From Whalleya microplaca (taxonomy: Eukaryota; Ascomycota; Sordariomycetes; Xylariales; Xylariaceae): a stretch of 64,000 bases of DNA. Under the pieces are notes generated by a model. The model was not told where the DNA came from, made no database searches, and was given only the letters and a program-made list of their open reading frames with translations. Shown in pieces: positions 36,211 to 46,902 of this stretch. The position numbers and the translations under genes were made by a program. The number at the start of each line of letters is the position of its first letter. Position 1 is the first letter of the stretch. Location of the stretch: the NCBI GenBank assembly GCA_022497155.1, contig MU385792.1:1-64000 (forward strand), given 5' to 3'.

Positions 36211-37179
36211 ATGAACAAAGATATAACCGGCTCTCGCAGCCTTCCCGACGATAGCCAAAATCCACCAGACTATTCCGCCTATTCCGACACCGCGTCAGTG
36301 TCCTCTTCCTCCCAAGCGAAGAGGGTTCCCCGGGGCCAAGCCCCCAAGGTAACTAAGAACGTGTCGACAACAGCAACCCCTTACTGCCCCTTTCCTCCAG
36401 TAATGAAAGCATATTACCAATGGAATCTTTCGGGAATCAAGGTATTTTTCCTCTGCGGTCCGAATGGTGAGCAGGAGCGTCTGTTTGCTGTTGAGCAACA
36501 CATGGGGTACAGCTTGGGACCCCCTCTTGGAACGCGGCCCGGTATGATTCTGTACAATGGAACGAAAACTAAGGATTACATTCTTGCCGCCTGTTGTGAT
36601 GAGTCGTATCAGGCCGTGCGACCGTACGCCTTTAATCCCAATTCCATTATCTTGCTGCCACCGTGGGAGTTCGGCTCGAAGTTCATGGTCAGAGAAATTA
36701 TGCGTGCCCGAACCACCGAAGACAACGGTGTTGCGTTTCGGTTCTCACTTGAGGTGGGTCACGAAGAAAAGAAGCGGCGCGAGACGTTTGAGTGGAAGAA
36801 GATTACAAAGGCCGATAAGGATGAGGACGCCAAGCAAGGAGGGTTCAAACTTCTGCATGTCTTGCCTAGCCCCGAACAGAGCCAACAAAGAGGTGGGAGT
36901 AGCAGCCAGGGTCTGGTCAACGCTTCTTCTTCGTCATCAGCGGCAGCAGCCGCAGGCAGCGGCGATGAGGTACTCGCTATGTTTGCCTGGACCAAAACCT
37001 TGTCGAACTTGAAACACCCCTTTACGCTGGAATTCGTGGGCAGTGGACGAACGGGCGCATGGGGAGAGCGTTGGACACTTGCGGTTATTATCACGGCAAT
37101 GAGATTATGGATGCTCCATTGGTACGCCAAGACTAATCGACCAGTTGTTCACATGTCGGAGAAGATGAACAAAGCTTGA
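36211..37179 (+). CDS. Uncharacterised protein, possibly tubby/LURP-one-like fold
   Basis: 322 residues from the Met at 36211, which starts a Ser/Pro-rich leader; a Met at 35989 would add 74 residues. After a disordered leader (about 1-65) comes a region alternating beta-like stretches (IKVFFLCGPNGEQERLFAVE, GMILYNGTKTKDYILAA, SIILLPPWEF), a charged EVGHEEKKRRETFEWKKI segment, then a Ser/Ala linker and a C-terminal part with FTLEFVGSG and an aromatic helix WTLAVIITAMRLWMLHWYA. The layout reminds me of fungal proteins with a LURP-one/tubby-like barrel ending in a helix, but no diagnostic residue proves it. There is no signal peptide or intron. Function unknown. Confidence 0.6.
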   Translation: MNKDITGSRSLPDDSQNPPDYSAYSDTASVSSSSQAKRVPRGQAPKVTKNVSTTATPYCPFPPVMKAYYQWNLSGIKVFFLCGPNGEQERLFAVEQHMGYSLGPPLGTRPGMILYNGTKTKDYILAACCDESYQAVRPYAFNPNSIILLPPWEFGSKFMVREIMRARTTEDNGVAFRFSLEVGHEEKKRRETFEWKKITKADKDEDAKQGGFKLLHVLPSPEQSQQRGGSSSQGLVNASSSSSAAAAAGSGDEVLAMFAWTKTLSNLKHPFTLEFVGSGRTGAWGERWTLAVIITAMRLWMLHWYAKTNRPVVHMSEKMNKA

Positions 37180-37914
37180 GTATGCTAGCAGTCAAGATGG
37201 ATAGCCAAGACGTTTGCTGCAATGAGTTAGCCAGGGTAGAGGTTTTCCAATATACGTCCGTAGTCATCGAATAGTATAGGATTCTCCAAGTAGCCTTGAC
37301 GCGAGAGTAAATGAAGTTACGCAACAGGGGACCACTACTCAACAGGACTACACTACTAATATATACTAGATCTATCACACCTAGAGTTCAGGACGGAATA
37401 TCTGGAGTAGTGACACTATTGCACGATACCTATGACTGGGATGCCAGCTAAACCTTCACTAAGCATATTATATTACAAATCTCTCATGAGTGCCTCTAGA
37501 AATTAGGTCATGCTGTCTACGAGTAGAGGTCTCAAGCTTGAGTGCAATCGCTAGGTGGGGCAGATCTTGAGTCAACTCGTTGAAGTGAGGAGGGAACATA
37601 TGGATAGGCATGGTGAAAGAATTTGGCAAAACACTGGCTGGTGAAAATCCTTCTGGAAAGTCAGAAATATACAAGTAGGTCCTGCCCTTTTTTCACACAT
37701 CCGTCAGCCTGAGGTTTCTATGCCATAAATAGAACTGTGCTTATCCCCTATTTGAGCCTGATCGTCATAGAGGTCAATGGATGTAGAATAGCTTCACCTC
37801 GGTCCTGGTCACTCTACCTTCGATCTCCGAGAGACAGAACTCCGCCTTTACTCAGCTATCTTTTGGACGCCTATCGTACCTAAAATAGATGAGTGCCACG
37901 AAGGTACCCTCATC
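37180..37914. other. Intergenic region
   Basis: About 0.7 kb. One short minus-strand frame (37468-37674) lacks any recognisable motif. Nothing was supported. Confidence 0.4.
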
Positions 37915-39120
37915 TCAGGTCAAGCAGTATAATAAAGTAGGTAAATGTGACCTGTAGTCCTTCCAATCCTTCCATGTCTTATCTTTGTCCAATTTATCTT
38001 GACAAGCCTCCATTTTCTCGCGAGTGATCCAAGAAACTAAACTTTTCTTGGGCTTCAAGCTCTGACTCTTACGGGCAAGTTGAATCCTCGGTTGGAGTAT
38101 CTCCTTGCAGAAGGTAGCGTATCGGCGAACCTCCTCCATAGTGATGTCCGTGCCGTCCTCCCGCACAACCACTGAATTTCCAACTATCCAGCTCCACTTG
38201 GGTATTGGAGACAAACCCCAATTTCAATTGGTCTCATCTAGGCCAATATCTCACATCGTATAAGTTGCAGTGGGGTTCTGAGGATTACCCGGGCAGTCTG
38301 GTTCGTTGTACCAACGCTCACTGTCAGGGTATCTGACCATCTTGAGGGAGGAGTCGACTAGCTGTGAACTCGGCGCGATATCGAAGCCCTTACCGTAGGA
38401 ATTGAAGTGAGCGGGTGCAATGGCAAGAGGAACAATTCGCTTCGAACCGTAAACCTGACTTTCATCTAGACAATTGACCTGGACTCCGATGACTTCTCCT
38501 TCCCGCTTCACAATGTTGTCACCGCAACCGAAGAGGCGCATCAGCCTCATGCTAGGTTGAAGGCACGAAACGAAGTAATCGGGGGCTTGTTGGTAGTCTG
38601 CCAAGGTTATGTCGTCCAAGAAGCTGCCCCCGACTTCACCCCTTTTGCGTACAATTTGCAAATGGACTTGTCCAGTGGTGAGAGACGGCACCTGCGCCAC
38701 CAAGCGCTCTGGTCATAGTATTATTCAACTTTGAGCGATCACCCATGAAGCCCTCTCTGCAGACCATCACCAAGTGGTATCGATCAAGGTCGCAGGTGAG
38801 ATTATAGCAGCGTCGTTGATTGCGATAGATACAGCTAGCTTCCAGGTAGGGATACTCATCGCCCATGATTTCCTAGATCATTGGTAGGTCTCCCACGTAG
38901 GAACTTTTTTCGATCCAAACGAGGGAAGGAGAGGGCACATCTACGGGGAAAAATATGGCTCGTCCATGATTGGAGGTCGCGCAGACTCGAAATGAAGTGC
39001 ACGACACAGCAGCTTATGGGAAAGCCAATCCTTGCGCTGGCAGGTTTTCGAGCAGTAATGGCAACTGCTGCACTTGGAGCAAGCTTTTGCTCCAGGAGCT
39101 GGCACATCAAATATAGGAAC
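37915..39120 (-). pseudogene. Broken MYND zinc-finger protein gene
   Basis: Reading the minus strand from 39120, a typical MYND finger appears (CSKC...YCSKTCQRKDW..HKLLC, about 39010-39090), as in the expanded fungal MYND family. The downstream body follows in pieces: IFFPVDVPSPSLVWIE; MGDEYPYLEASCIYRN; VIGVQVNCLDESQVYG; and a C-terminal WSWIVGNSVVVREDGTDI. The pieces lie in different frames or are split by stops. There is a frameshift just after the finger (about 38,965), an in-frame TAG at about 38,873, a frameshift near 38,695 and stops near 38,250. No start codon precedes the finger. None of the gaps offers a convincing intron. I therefore call it a pseudogene; unrecognised introns or sequencing error are the alternatives. 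Confidence 0.7.
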
Positions 39121-39128
39121 TGAGGCAT

Positions 39129-39732
39129 GTTGCCTTTATTTTACGGGAATGGGGGTTGCCTTGGCATCTGCAGTTGATATCGTGGGGTTAGCTCTTGTGT
39201 AGCTTCGTAAACGACGAGCAAGTGACCTCTAAGCTTATAGTGAGAACAAGATGCAAACATTTCGCTAGTTATAGGAACCCCTGTGGGAGGAGGTAGAAGT
39301 TATGACATAATGCGTTGAAGACTCGAATTTGAAAGGGGAAGCACCTCATTGGCTTGGTGATTTCATTGTCTTGGTCATTCACTGGCAGGTCACGTAGTTT
39401 TTACAATGGTTGCTTAGATTGGATGTACACATTGTATCCACCTTCGAATATTTGCAGATATATAAATGTATACATATATACCTTTCTATTCCTACAACAT
39501 ACTCTGTATGTCGTGAGGTGGCGAGAACAAAATTCGGCAGCAGTGGCAGAAAGCGACATAAAACCCTTCGATGATATATAATCTTCACTGAAGCGCTCTT
39601 CTTTCATAGTAGCTGCCAATTGCATTCCACTTCTGTCAATCGAACGGCGAACGCATAGAGTCAGTCCCTTCAGGAACTTCTATAATCGACTAGATATCCT
39701 CGTTGCAAAAGCTCAGCACCGATATTCCCAAG
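39129..39732. other. Intergenic region
   Basis: About 0.6 kb with an AT-rich patch (TATATAAATGTATACATATATAC near 39,460) that could serve a promoter. No gene was recognised. Confidence 0.35.
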
Positions 39733-40032
39733 ATGTCTAGACACGCTGTCGAGCAATGTGCCTACATCACCAGCACATACATCTTGCCAGCACTGTTCAA
39801 CGTGGCCAGTAAGACTCCACAAATACTAGTCTGGGTTATGTCTCTCTGCTTCGTCATATCAGAGGGTGTGCTCCGCGGACTCACCGCAGCCATGGATGTC
39901 GACTCCGCGCAACGATCTGACACCTACCAACCCGAGAGTGATCCAATGTTCTGGCAAGAGCTGGATATAACTTTCGTGCATATCGTCTTCGTCGCTTGTC
40001 TCTTCTTCGTTTCTGTGATGGGACGACACTAG
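39733..40032 (+). CDS. Doubtful small membrane ORF
   Basis: A 99-residue frame from the Met at 39733 (a Met at 39703 adds ten residues). It shows two hydrophobic stretches, ILVWVMSLCFVISEGVL and FVHIVFVACLFFVSVM, separated by an acidic linker. No family was recognised. It could be a real small membrane protein or an exon of something larger; base composition resembles neighbouring coding sequence. It ends 208 bp from the 3' end of the convergent alcohol dehydrogenase. Confidence 0.35.
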   Translation: MSRHAVEQCAYITSTYILPALFNVASKTPQILVWVMSLCFVISEGVLRGLTAAMDVDSAQRSDTYQPESDPMFWQELDITFVHIVFVACLFFVSVMGRH

Positions 40033-40239
40033 GGACAAGCCGAACTAGCTCTTTCACCTGTTGGCTTTCGGGGCCATCGTCGGAGACACTGGCAGGGGAG
40101 AAAGCGCGGTATATAGGAAAAACTGGATTAATATGACTGCTGCCTACAATATCTACTGTCACATTCAGACGCAGAAGGGAACTATGTCATTGCCAATCTA
40201 GCCAGGTATCTCAGCAATCGCATTTCTATTTCTTCTCTC

Positions 40240-41487
40240 CTATGCCGCCATCTGCAATATTTCCACCACCTTCTCCTGATCCAGCTTCACCGGATTCACC
40301 GTGGTACACCAATCCCTCATGGCATTCTCCGCCAGCGCGTCAAACTTATCACTCCCGATCCCAAAGTGGCCCAGGGTACTCGGCATCCCCAACGCCATCA
40401 CGAACGCCGCCACCAGATCCCCCGGATTAGCCGCCTGCCTATCCGCCCCCTTCAAGCCCAACCTCTCCAGCACCGTCGGCTCGCTCCAGAACACATCAAC
40501 AACCTGCCTCAGCTTCTCGCGCACCCCCGCATCGCCATGCGCCCAATTATACCGCAAGACGCACGGCAGCATGACACAGCTAGTCTCACCGTGTCCGACC
40601 CCCAGAGGCCCCAACTGGTGCCCGATGCCGTGACTGGCCCCGATCCCGCTCCCGAGCGCCCGAATGCTCTCCTTGACCGCGAGCATGGACCGCAGGCGCG
40701 CGTCGAGGTTGCCCCACTCCGCCCTCGTCTCGAGCAAGCCGACGAGCAGCGCGCGCAGCGCGTCCGCTAGCGCCGCGCTGGTCTCCCCGCTCGCCGTCGG
40801 CAGGTTGCCGTACAAGCCCTCGACGCAGTGGTCGACGGCGCGCACGCCGGTCGACAGCCAGAAGCGCGCGGGAGTTGTCGTGCTCAGCGCCGGGTCCAGC
40901 ACCACGATATCCGCGAACATCGACTCGTGCGCCAGCACGCGCTTCATCGACGTGGTCAGGTCCGTCGCCCCGCCCGCGGGTGTGAACTCGCCGCCCGAGA
41001 GCGTGGTGGGGATGTTAATAACCGGGATAGCAGCGGGCTGCACGTCCGGATGCGGTGGCTTGCTGTTGGTGAGGTCGACGGCGCATTTTCCGGCCAAGGC
41101 GTCGACGCCAGCCATGTCCTTAACGGCATTCGCAGCCAGCAGCCGGGCAAGCTTGACGCCGTCGGTGATGGAGCCGGCGCCAAGCGTGACGATCAGGTCG
41201 GGTGCTTGGGCGCGCAGGTCCGCGGCCGTGGCCAGCACGTCGTCCCAGGGCGTGTGCGGGAGCATGCCGTAGCGGACGCCGGCGAGCCGGTCGCCCAGCG
41301 CGGCCCGCAGGCGCGCGAAGGCCTCCGTCTTGCTGATCGAGCGCGAGACGATGACGTAGATGCGCGACGCGTGGAAGGTGTTCGCCGCATGGTGTGCGCA
41401 GGCCTGGTCGAAGGGCAGGCCGTGCAAGACGTAGGGTTTGGGGCGTGGTGGGAAGGCTGGGAAATAAGATTCACCGGGAGCTGCCAT
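40240..41487 (-). CDS. Iron-type alcohol dehydrogenase / maleylacetate reductase-like
   Basis: A single-exon gene of 415 residues, normal for the Fe-ADH superfamily. The NAD-binding region shows TLGAGSITDGVK and IPTTLSGGEFT. The metal-binding histidines are visible as AVDHCVEG (about 218) and GASHGIGHQLG (about 282-292). The layout is closer to maleylacetate reductases, which reduce maleylacetate to 3-oxoadipate in aromatic ring degradation, than to short-chain alcohol dehydrogenases; the true substrate is not readable. Cytosolic, with no signal peptide. Its GC content is high compared with the cluster genes. Three TACCTAGGTA-type palindromes lie 230-380 bp upstream of its start. Confidence 0.88.
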   Translation of the reverse strand: MAAPGESYFPAFPPRPKPYVLHGLPFDQACAHHAANTFHASRIYVIVSRSISKTEAFARLRAALGDRLAGVRYGMLPHTPWDDVLATAADLRAQAPDLIVTLGAGSITDGVKLARLLAANAVKDMAGVDALAGKCAVDLTNSKPPHPDVQPAAIPVINIPTTLSGGEFTPAGGATDLTTSMKRVLAHESMFADIVVLDPALSTTTPARFWLSTGVRAVDHCVEGLYGNLPTASGETSAALADALRALLVGLLETRAEWGNLDARLRSMLAVKESIRALGSGIGASHGIGHQLGPLGVGHGETSCVMLPCVLRYNWAHGDAGVREKLRQVVDVFWSEPTVLERLGLKGADRQAANPGDLVAAFVMALGMPSTLGHFGIGSDKFDALAENAMRDWCTTVNPVKLDQEKVVEILQMAA

Positions 41488-41721
41488 GATGGTTTGAGCG
41501 ATGTTTCAGCTTGGGGTACTAGCTGGCTGTTGAGCTTAATGGTGAAGTCAACGATGACGGGATTTGAGGAATACAATAGGTAGGCTTTATACTAAAGTTC
41601 GGACATGAAACAGCGTTGTGAGGATATGAAGCTATAAGCAGGCAATCTTTACATCTAATACTGCTTGAGTGTGAAATGAACAGCGGATAAATGTTCCGAT
41701 ACAGGGCCGATGCGCTCTCGA

Positions 41722-41862
41722 TACCTAGGTACTCTATACGTCAATTTACGATGTTCTCGAGAGCGTGTGATTAGTGATGCAATTCTTACCTCCGATGCAA
41801 CCGCTTCCCCGCCTTTCTATAAGTGGTAAATACCTAGGCACGAATAGTTACATACCTAGGTA
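41722..41862. repeat. TACCTAGGTA palindromes upstream of the Fe-ADH
   Basis: A perfect 10-bp palindrome TACCTAGGTA at 41722-41731 and 41853-41862, with a near copy TACCTAGGCA at 41831-41840. They cluster in the Fe-ADH upstream region. Similar TACCTA-rich words are common in ascomycete intergenic DNA, so a specific regulatory role is not established. Confidence 0.4.
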
Positions 41863-42903
41863 TGCATGTAAGTCTCCTCTAACTCCGGCTTACTTAACAT
41901 ACCTCTGGTTTGTAAGCGCCGGGTTTATTGGTGTCGTATACGGCATAGATCCCGCTAATAACTTACGTGGACCATATAAACTAGAGCAACTTTGAGCATT
42001 AACACAATGCGGAAATACGTTCGCTACTATTGATAATGAAAAGATAGAAAAGGGGATTAACACCATTATAGAAACTCTATTCAAGAGAGCCATAAGTATA
42101 CATATGCAACATTGACAAGGGGATGTGGGGATAGCAAATTACCCGATTTGGGTTCCAAGACTCTGAACCAGCCAATCAGATATCTCAAACCTACTAACTT
42201 TGGCACTGCATTGCTGAGTGAACATTGACAGTTTTGACATAAAGCCAGAAGCCAGTAACCGGGTTATCATTGGCCCCTCTATAGACTCAAAGTTCTTACG
42301 TGATATTCTCGAAACCCTACCGAAGCTGTCAGAACTCCGCAAGCACATGTTATTCGGGACCGACACGGGTAACCCCAAGTACGGCCTACGGTCGACAAAC
42401 ACATTAATTGCTGGCAGACGCAAGCTGTCCAGGCCCCCCGGTTTGTGGATTTAACGACACCCATTCCCTCCTGCTTCCAGACCTAAAATGTGCGCTCTCG
42501 AAGATTTATTATCATCAGGAGCCAACCACCTGGGTAGGTAGGCATGGAGAGGGAAGAGAACGCTGTGTGGATGGCCTACCCACATGTCCAGTGACGCAAT
42601 GCGTTTACGCGGTACAAGAAGGGAAGGGTCCCCTGAGCTTCCCCCAGCAACAACCGACAGCTTGAGTTCATTCATGGCATCATAGTGAACCCAACCGACG
42701 CAAGACCAGCAGCGGATATCCCCAGAGAAGCAGCAGGAGATATGCAGCGAAACGCAGCAGCGGCTGGCGTCGGGCCCTATATAACGCGATGTGCAGGCCC
42801 TTGCGCATGCGAGCGTCGTAGTTGCAGGAGGACCGAGCCCTCGTTTCACTCATGAATCACCCGCATCGTCGTCTTCGACGTAGCAACCGCCATCGTCATC
42901 ACC
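41863..42903. other. Intergenic region before the MFS gene
   Basis: About 1 kb. Short frames on both strands (for example 42139-42423) show no family resemblance. It should contain the MFS promoter; no distinct motif was recognised. Confidence 0.4.
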
Positions 42904-44936
42904 ATGGTGTTCCGGGACTCGCAGCTCTTCCCCGACTCGCTCTGGAGCAACGAGACGAACTCGGTGGTGCTGCGGCGCGTCAGCGAGCCCTTCTCGCCGC
43001 CCTTCTCCACCACCACGACGCGCACGCCCGTCTCCGAGCCCGGCGACCCGGGCTCCGCCTCGCGCTTCTCGCTCAGCAGCGACGACCCGCCCAGCTCGGA
43101 GTCCTCGAACGGCGTGCTGCCGCAGCTGGGGCGCTCGCTCCGCCGCGCGCGCCTCTCGCCCATCCCGCGCTCGTACACCTCCTTCGGGCGCCACTCGCGC
43201 CGCCGCGTCAGCAGTCGCACTTCGGCGGGCCTGCAGGCCATCGACGAGATGGACTGGCCGATCCCGCCGCGGACGAAACCGACGCTGCAGCAGTCGGCAC
43301 ACGCCCCTAATGGCCCGGAGGTCCCGGATAATGATATGCCGCGGGCGCGGGCGTTCCTGTTCGTCGTCGTGATTTGTATGGCCCAACTTAGCGCTCGTGA
43401 GTCTTGCCAATCTGCAGTCGGCTGTACGTTACTGCCAATGTTTAACAACCGTCGCAGAGGCCGGTATAGGTCAGACCCTCGTCATTATACGCATAATCGG
43501 GTCGCGCTTTGGTATCAGCAATACGAGCGACCTGACCTGGGTACTGGCGGGATACTGTCTGGCAGTAGGGACCTTCATCCTGATCGCGGGGCGCCTGGGT
43601 GATGCCTACGGGTACAAGCGGATATTCCTGATAGGCTTCCTGTGGTCCGCGGCCTGGGCAGCCATCTCGGGCGCGGCTTTCTACTCGACGCACGTGCTGT
43701 TCATCATCACGCGGGTGTTCCAGGGGCTCGGCGTGGCATTATGTCTGCCGAACGGGCTCGCCCTCCTGGGCACGGCGTATCCGCCGGGCAAGCGCAAGGC
43801 CATGGTGTTCACGCTGTTCGCGGTAATGTCGCCGACGGGGATCCTGGTGGGTGCCGCGGGCGCGGGAGCCCTTTCATTGGTGTGGTGGCCGTTGACGTAC
43901 TGGGCTTTCTCGGTGGTGCTGTTTGTCATCGCCGTTATCGGGCGCTTCGTCATCCCGAATCCGACGTGGGACAACAAGGCGCCTGTGAGTATTCGGGCTT
44001 TCATGACAGAGCTCGACATCCCGGGGGCTTTCGCCGGGGTGTCATCGCTGGCGCTGATCAGCTTCGCCTGGAACCAAGGCCCCTTCGACGACTGGAAACA
44101 GCCGTACGTCTGGGTATCTCTCATCCTCGGTCTTGTTCTGGTTGGCATATTTGTCTTGATTGAATGCTATTATGCCCCCAAGCCACTGATACCTTTCATG
44201 GCATTATCGTCGGACGTAGCGCTGGTTCTCGTCTCTGTCGCCTGTGGCTGGTCTTGCTTCGGGATCTGGGCCTCCTACACCTGGCAATTCGCCTTGAACA
44301 TCCGCGGAGCATCTCCGCTTTTGGTAAGAATTCCTTCATTCATAAAATGGCTTACCAGGCAATGATGCATAACTGCTAATCTTAGCTGAATGGCAGACCA
44401 CCGCATATTTCAGTCCTATCATCTTCGTCGGTCTCTTCTCCGCGGGGACAACGGGATTCATGCTTCACCGCCTCGGGCCATCCATCGGCTTATTCATCTC
44501 GCTCATCGGCTTCACAGTCGGGTCTCTTCTAATTGCCACGGCACCTGTAGTGCAATCGTACTGGTCCCAGCTGTTCATATGTATACTGATGACTTCTTGG
44601 TCGATGGATATGACTTTCCCTGCCGCAACATTCGTTCTATCGCACGTTGTCGATAGGAAGCACCAAGGCACCGCGGCGAGCCTTGTGAGTACCGTCATGT
44701 ATTACAGTATCTCGCTTGGCCTGGGAATTGCCAGGACCGTCGAGTGCAGTGTGAATCGGGGTGGGTTAACCAGGCGCAATCGGCTGAGGGGATACAGAGG
44801 CGCCTTGTTTACCGGCGTTGGCCTGGCCGCAATCGGCTCTCTCGTCTGCCTCGCCTTTATGATAAAAGCATACAGGCGGAAACAAAAACGGCGTTGTAAT
44901 TGTCATGGAATGATGGAGGAGCACAATCAGATCTAG
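42904..44936 (+). CDS. MFS transporter (drug/H+ antiporter type)
   Basis: The three-exon model is 42904..43396, 43458..44323, 44397..44936, 632 residues; both introns are GT-AG. A 145-residue Ser/Arg-rich cytosolic N-terminus precedes a membrane domain with about 13-14 helices. Family features are the loop LAGRLGDAYGYKR (the GRLGD...R motif between helices 2 and 3), the R-containing ITRVFQGLGVAL helix, and the PTGILVGAAGAGAL glycine-rich helix. The pattern matches fungal major-facilitator exporters of the aminotriazole-resistance/YOR378W type. The N-terminal coding region is very GC-rich. It lies about 14 kb from the PKS cluster with unrelated genes between, so I do not assign it to that pathway. 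Confidence 0.9.
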
Positions 44937-45915
44937 ATCCTGTGGCTGTCTATGACTAGAGGATAACCTGATCTCACATGCATCCCTTCCTTCGGCGTTG
45001 ACTGACCGTCTCCTCGGGCCCGGTAATTCTTCTTGACAACCTAACAGCTCATCCCCATCCACTCATGACCCCAGATGAAAACGACCGCATAATGCGTGCA
45101 CGATCACAATGAATGCTAGCTCTCCATTTCGAGCACACATTGCGGGTCACGTCGATATTAATAGGTAAAAGCATAAAGCTTGCAAATGTCACCGCATTGA
45201 TGTATACTTTGATACAGACAAGACAAATTGGCAGAGTCACATCGGCCGAGAGATATCGCTTGGTTATCTGAAATTTGAAACCGGGATAGTGGGTTGGCAG
45301 GTTGGCAGGTTGGCCAGTGGCAAGATGGGATGGTTGTCGGGTTGCATGTGAAAACAGGTAGAAATGCATGACGAGTCCCCAGCCACGAATCTAACACAAG
45401 AGGCCTCAGCTAGACCTGATGAGGTTAGCGTTACAGGATCGACCAAGATTTACTGGCGCACTGCCTCGTTGTCAGCCACACAGCCGCCACAGTTTGAGAC
45501 GGGTAGCGTAGAAGCTATGGCCTCGATGACGTGTGGGTTGCCCCTCGTTCTTTACTGTTCGGCCACTGGTCCAAAGCTGCCAGGCCGCGCGTGAGCATCA
45601 CATGTGGGAATAATATTGAGCACTCATCACTCACCATTCCTCTCCATTCCTACCTGAGCCCAGCAGCCCAGACCTGTCTGTCCCAGCCACTGCCCCAACT
45701 GACCTGATCTACTCATCCGCTGCCCAAGCTTTATTATTGCCTTATTACTTGCAGATTTATTTACATACGTACTTTGTTTCTCCCAACATCAACATCAAGA
45801 ACAACATCAAGAACACAATCTCATCAAGTTTACTCATCTTCACATCTTCACAAATTCAACTCACCTTCCTACCCCGCAATCCATCAAACATTCGATCCAC
45901 AGTATTACCACAACC
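44937..45915. other. Intergenic region, Vip1 promoter
   Basis: About 1 kb. It contains a small tandem (GTTGGCAG repeated about three times, 45292-45315) and a CT-rich/CATCAA leader just before the next start (45,780-45,915), typical of highly expressed fungal genes. No gene was recognised. Confidence 0.45.
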
Positions 45916-46902
45916 ATGGCTTCTAATCTGACCGTACTTGTCAAGAACATCTCGGGCGAGTCACAGGACAAGGAAGTTGAGGACTTCTTCACTTTCTGGT
46001 AAGGGTCCCATGACTATTTACATACTCTGCAACATGAGCTATATCTTGAGAATGAGATACTGACTTGAATCAACAGCGGCAAGATCACCGACATCAAGGT
46101 CACCCCCGGTGCGAACGGTACCAAAGATGCCAGCGTGACCTTCGAGAAGGAGACGGCCGCGAAAACCGCGCAGCTGCTCAATAACACCGAACTTCGCGGC
46201 GCGCGCATCTCCGTGGCGCCCGCGGACGGCAAGCTCGACGACGGCACGCCGCACACGTCGAACGTGGACCGCGACACGGACGAGATCACGCAGGAGGAGA
46301 AGCCGCGCAGCCGGATCCTGGCCGAGTACCTGGCGCACGGGTACGTGATCGGCGACGCGACGCTGCAGCGGGCGATCGACCTGGACCACCAGCACGGCGT
46401 GACGTCGCGGTTCATGACGACGCTGCAGAAGCTGGACCAGAAGTACCACGCCTCGGACCGCGCCAAGGCCGCCGACCAGTCGTACGGCATCTCGACGCGC
46501 GCCAACAGCATCTTCCACGGCCTCAGCTCCTACTTCGAGAAGGCCACCTCCTCGCCCACCGGCCAGCGCCTCGTCAAGTTCTACACCGAGAGCCAGCGCC
46601 AGGTCCAGGACATCCACGCCGAGGCCCGCCGCCTCGCCGAGCTCAAGAAGGAGGAGCACGGCGGCAGCGCCTACAAGGCCTCCGGCTTCGAGCGCTTCTT
46701 CGGCAAGGAGAAGCCTGCTGCCGCCCAGGCTACTGCTTCGAGCCCGAGCGATTCCTGTGAGTCATCAATGTCTAATGCCACCTTGCTAGGTCCAGTGGTC
46801 GACGAGAATGGCGAGCATCAATGCAACTGCGGGACACTCGGGGAGAAGTGTATCTGCGATTCCCGCAAATGTGCCTGTGTCAACTACGAAGAGGACGGGT
46901 AG
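45916..46902 (+). CDS. Vip1-like RRM RNA-binding protein with CxC tail
   Basis: Exons 45916..45998 and 46077..46902, 302 residues, with one GT-AG intron splitting the RRM. The N-terminal RRM (about 5-75) shows LTVLVKNIS and ASVTFEKETAAKTA, followed by a long charged helical region (SRILAEYLAHGYVIGDATLQRAIDLD, FHGLSSYFEKA), the layout of fission yeast Vip1 homologues. The last 30 residues carry three CxC pairs with spacing C-x-C-x6-C-x-C-x4-C-x-C, like a small metal-binding tail. The frame stays open through a possible short intron at 46755, so I do not splice there. Expected to be a cytosolic or nuclear RNA-binding protein. Confidence 0.88.

Noticed and set aside
40664..41583. Long plus-strand frames opposite the Fe-ADH
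   Set aside because: GC-rich antisense shadows; the minus-strand frame has the metal-binding histidines and dinucleotide motif.
43642..44163. Alternative long plus-strand frame within the MFS gene
   Set aside because: Shifted-frame shadow; its peptide is Arg/Gly/His-rich with no membrane segments, unlike the true frame.
46755..46790. Possible short intron in the Vip1-like gene (GTGAGT...CTAG)
   Set aside because: It would be only about 34 nt and not a multiple of three, while the unspliced frame stays open into the CxC tail.
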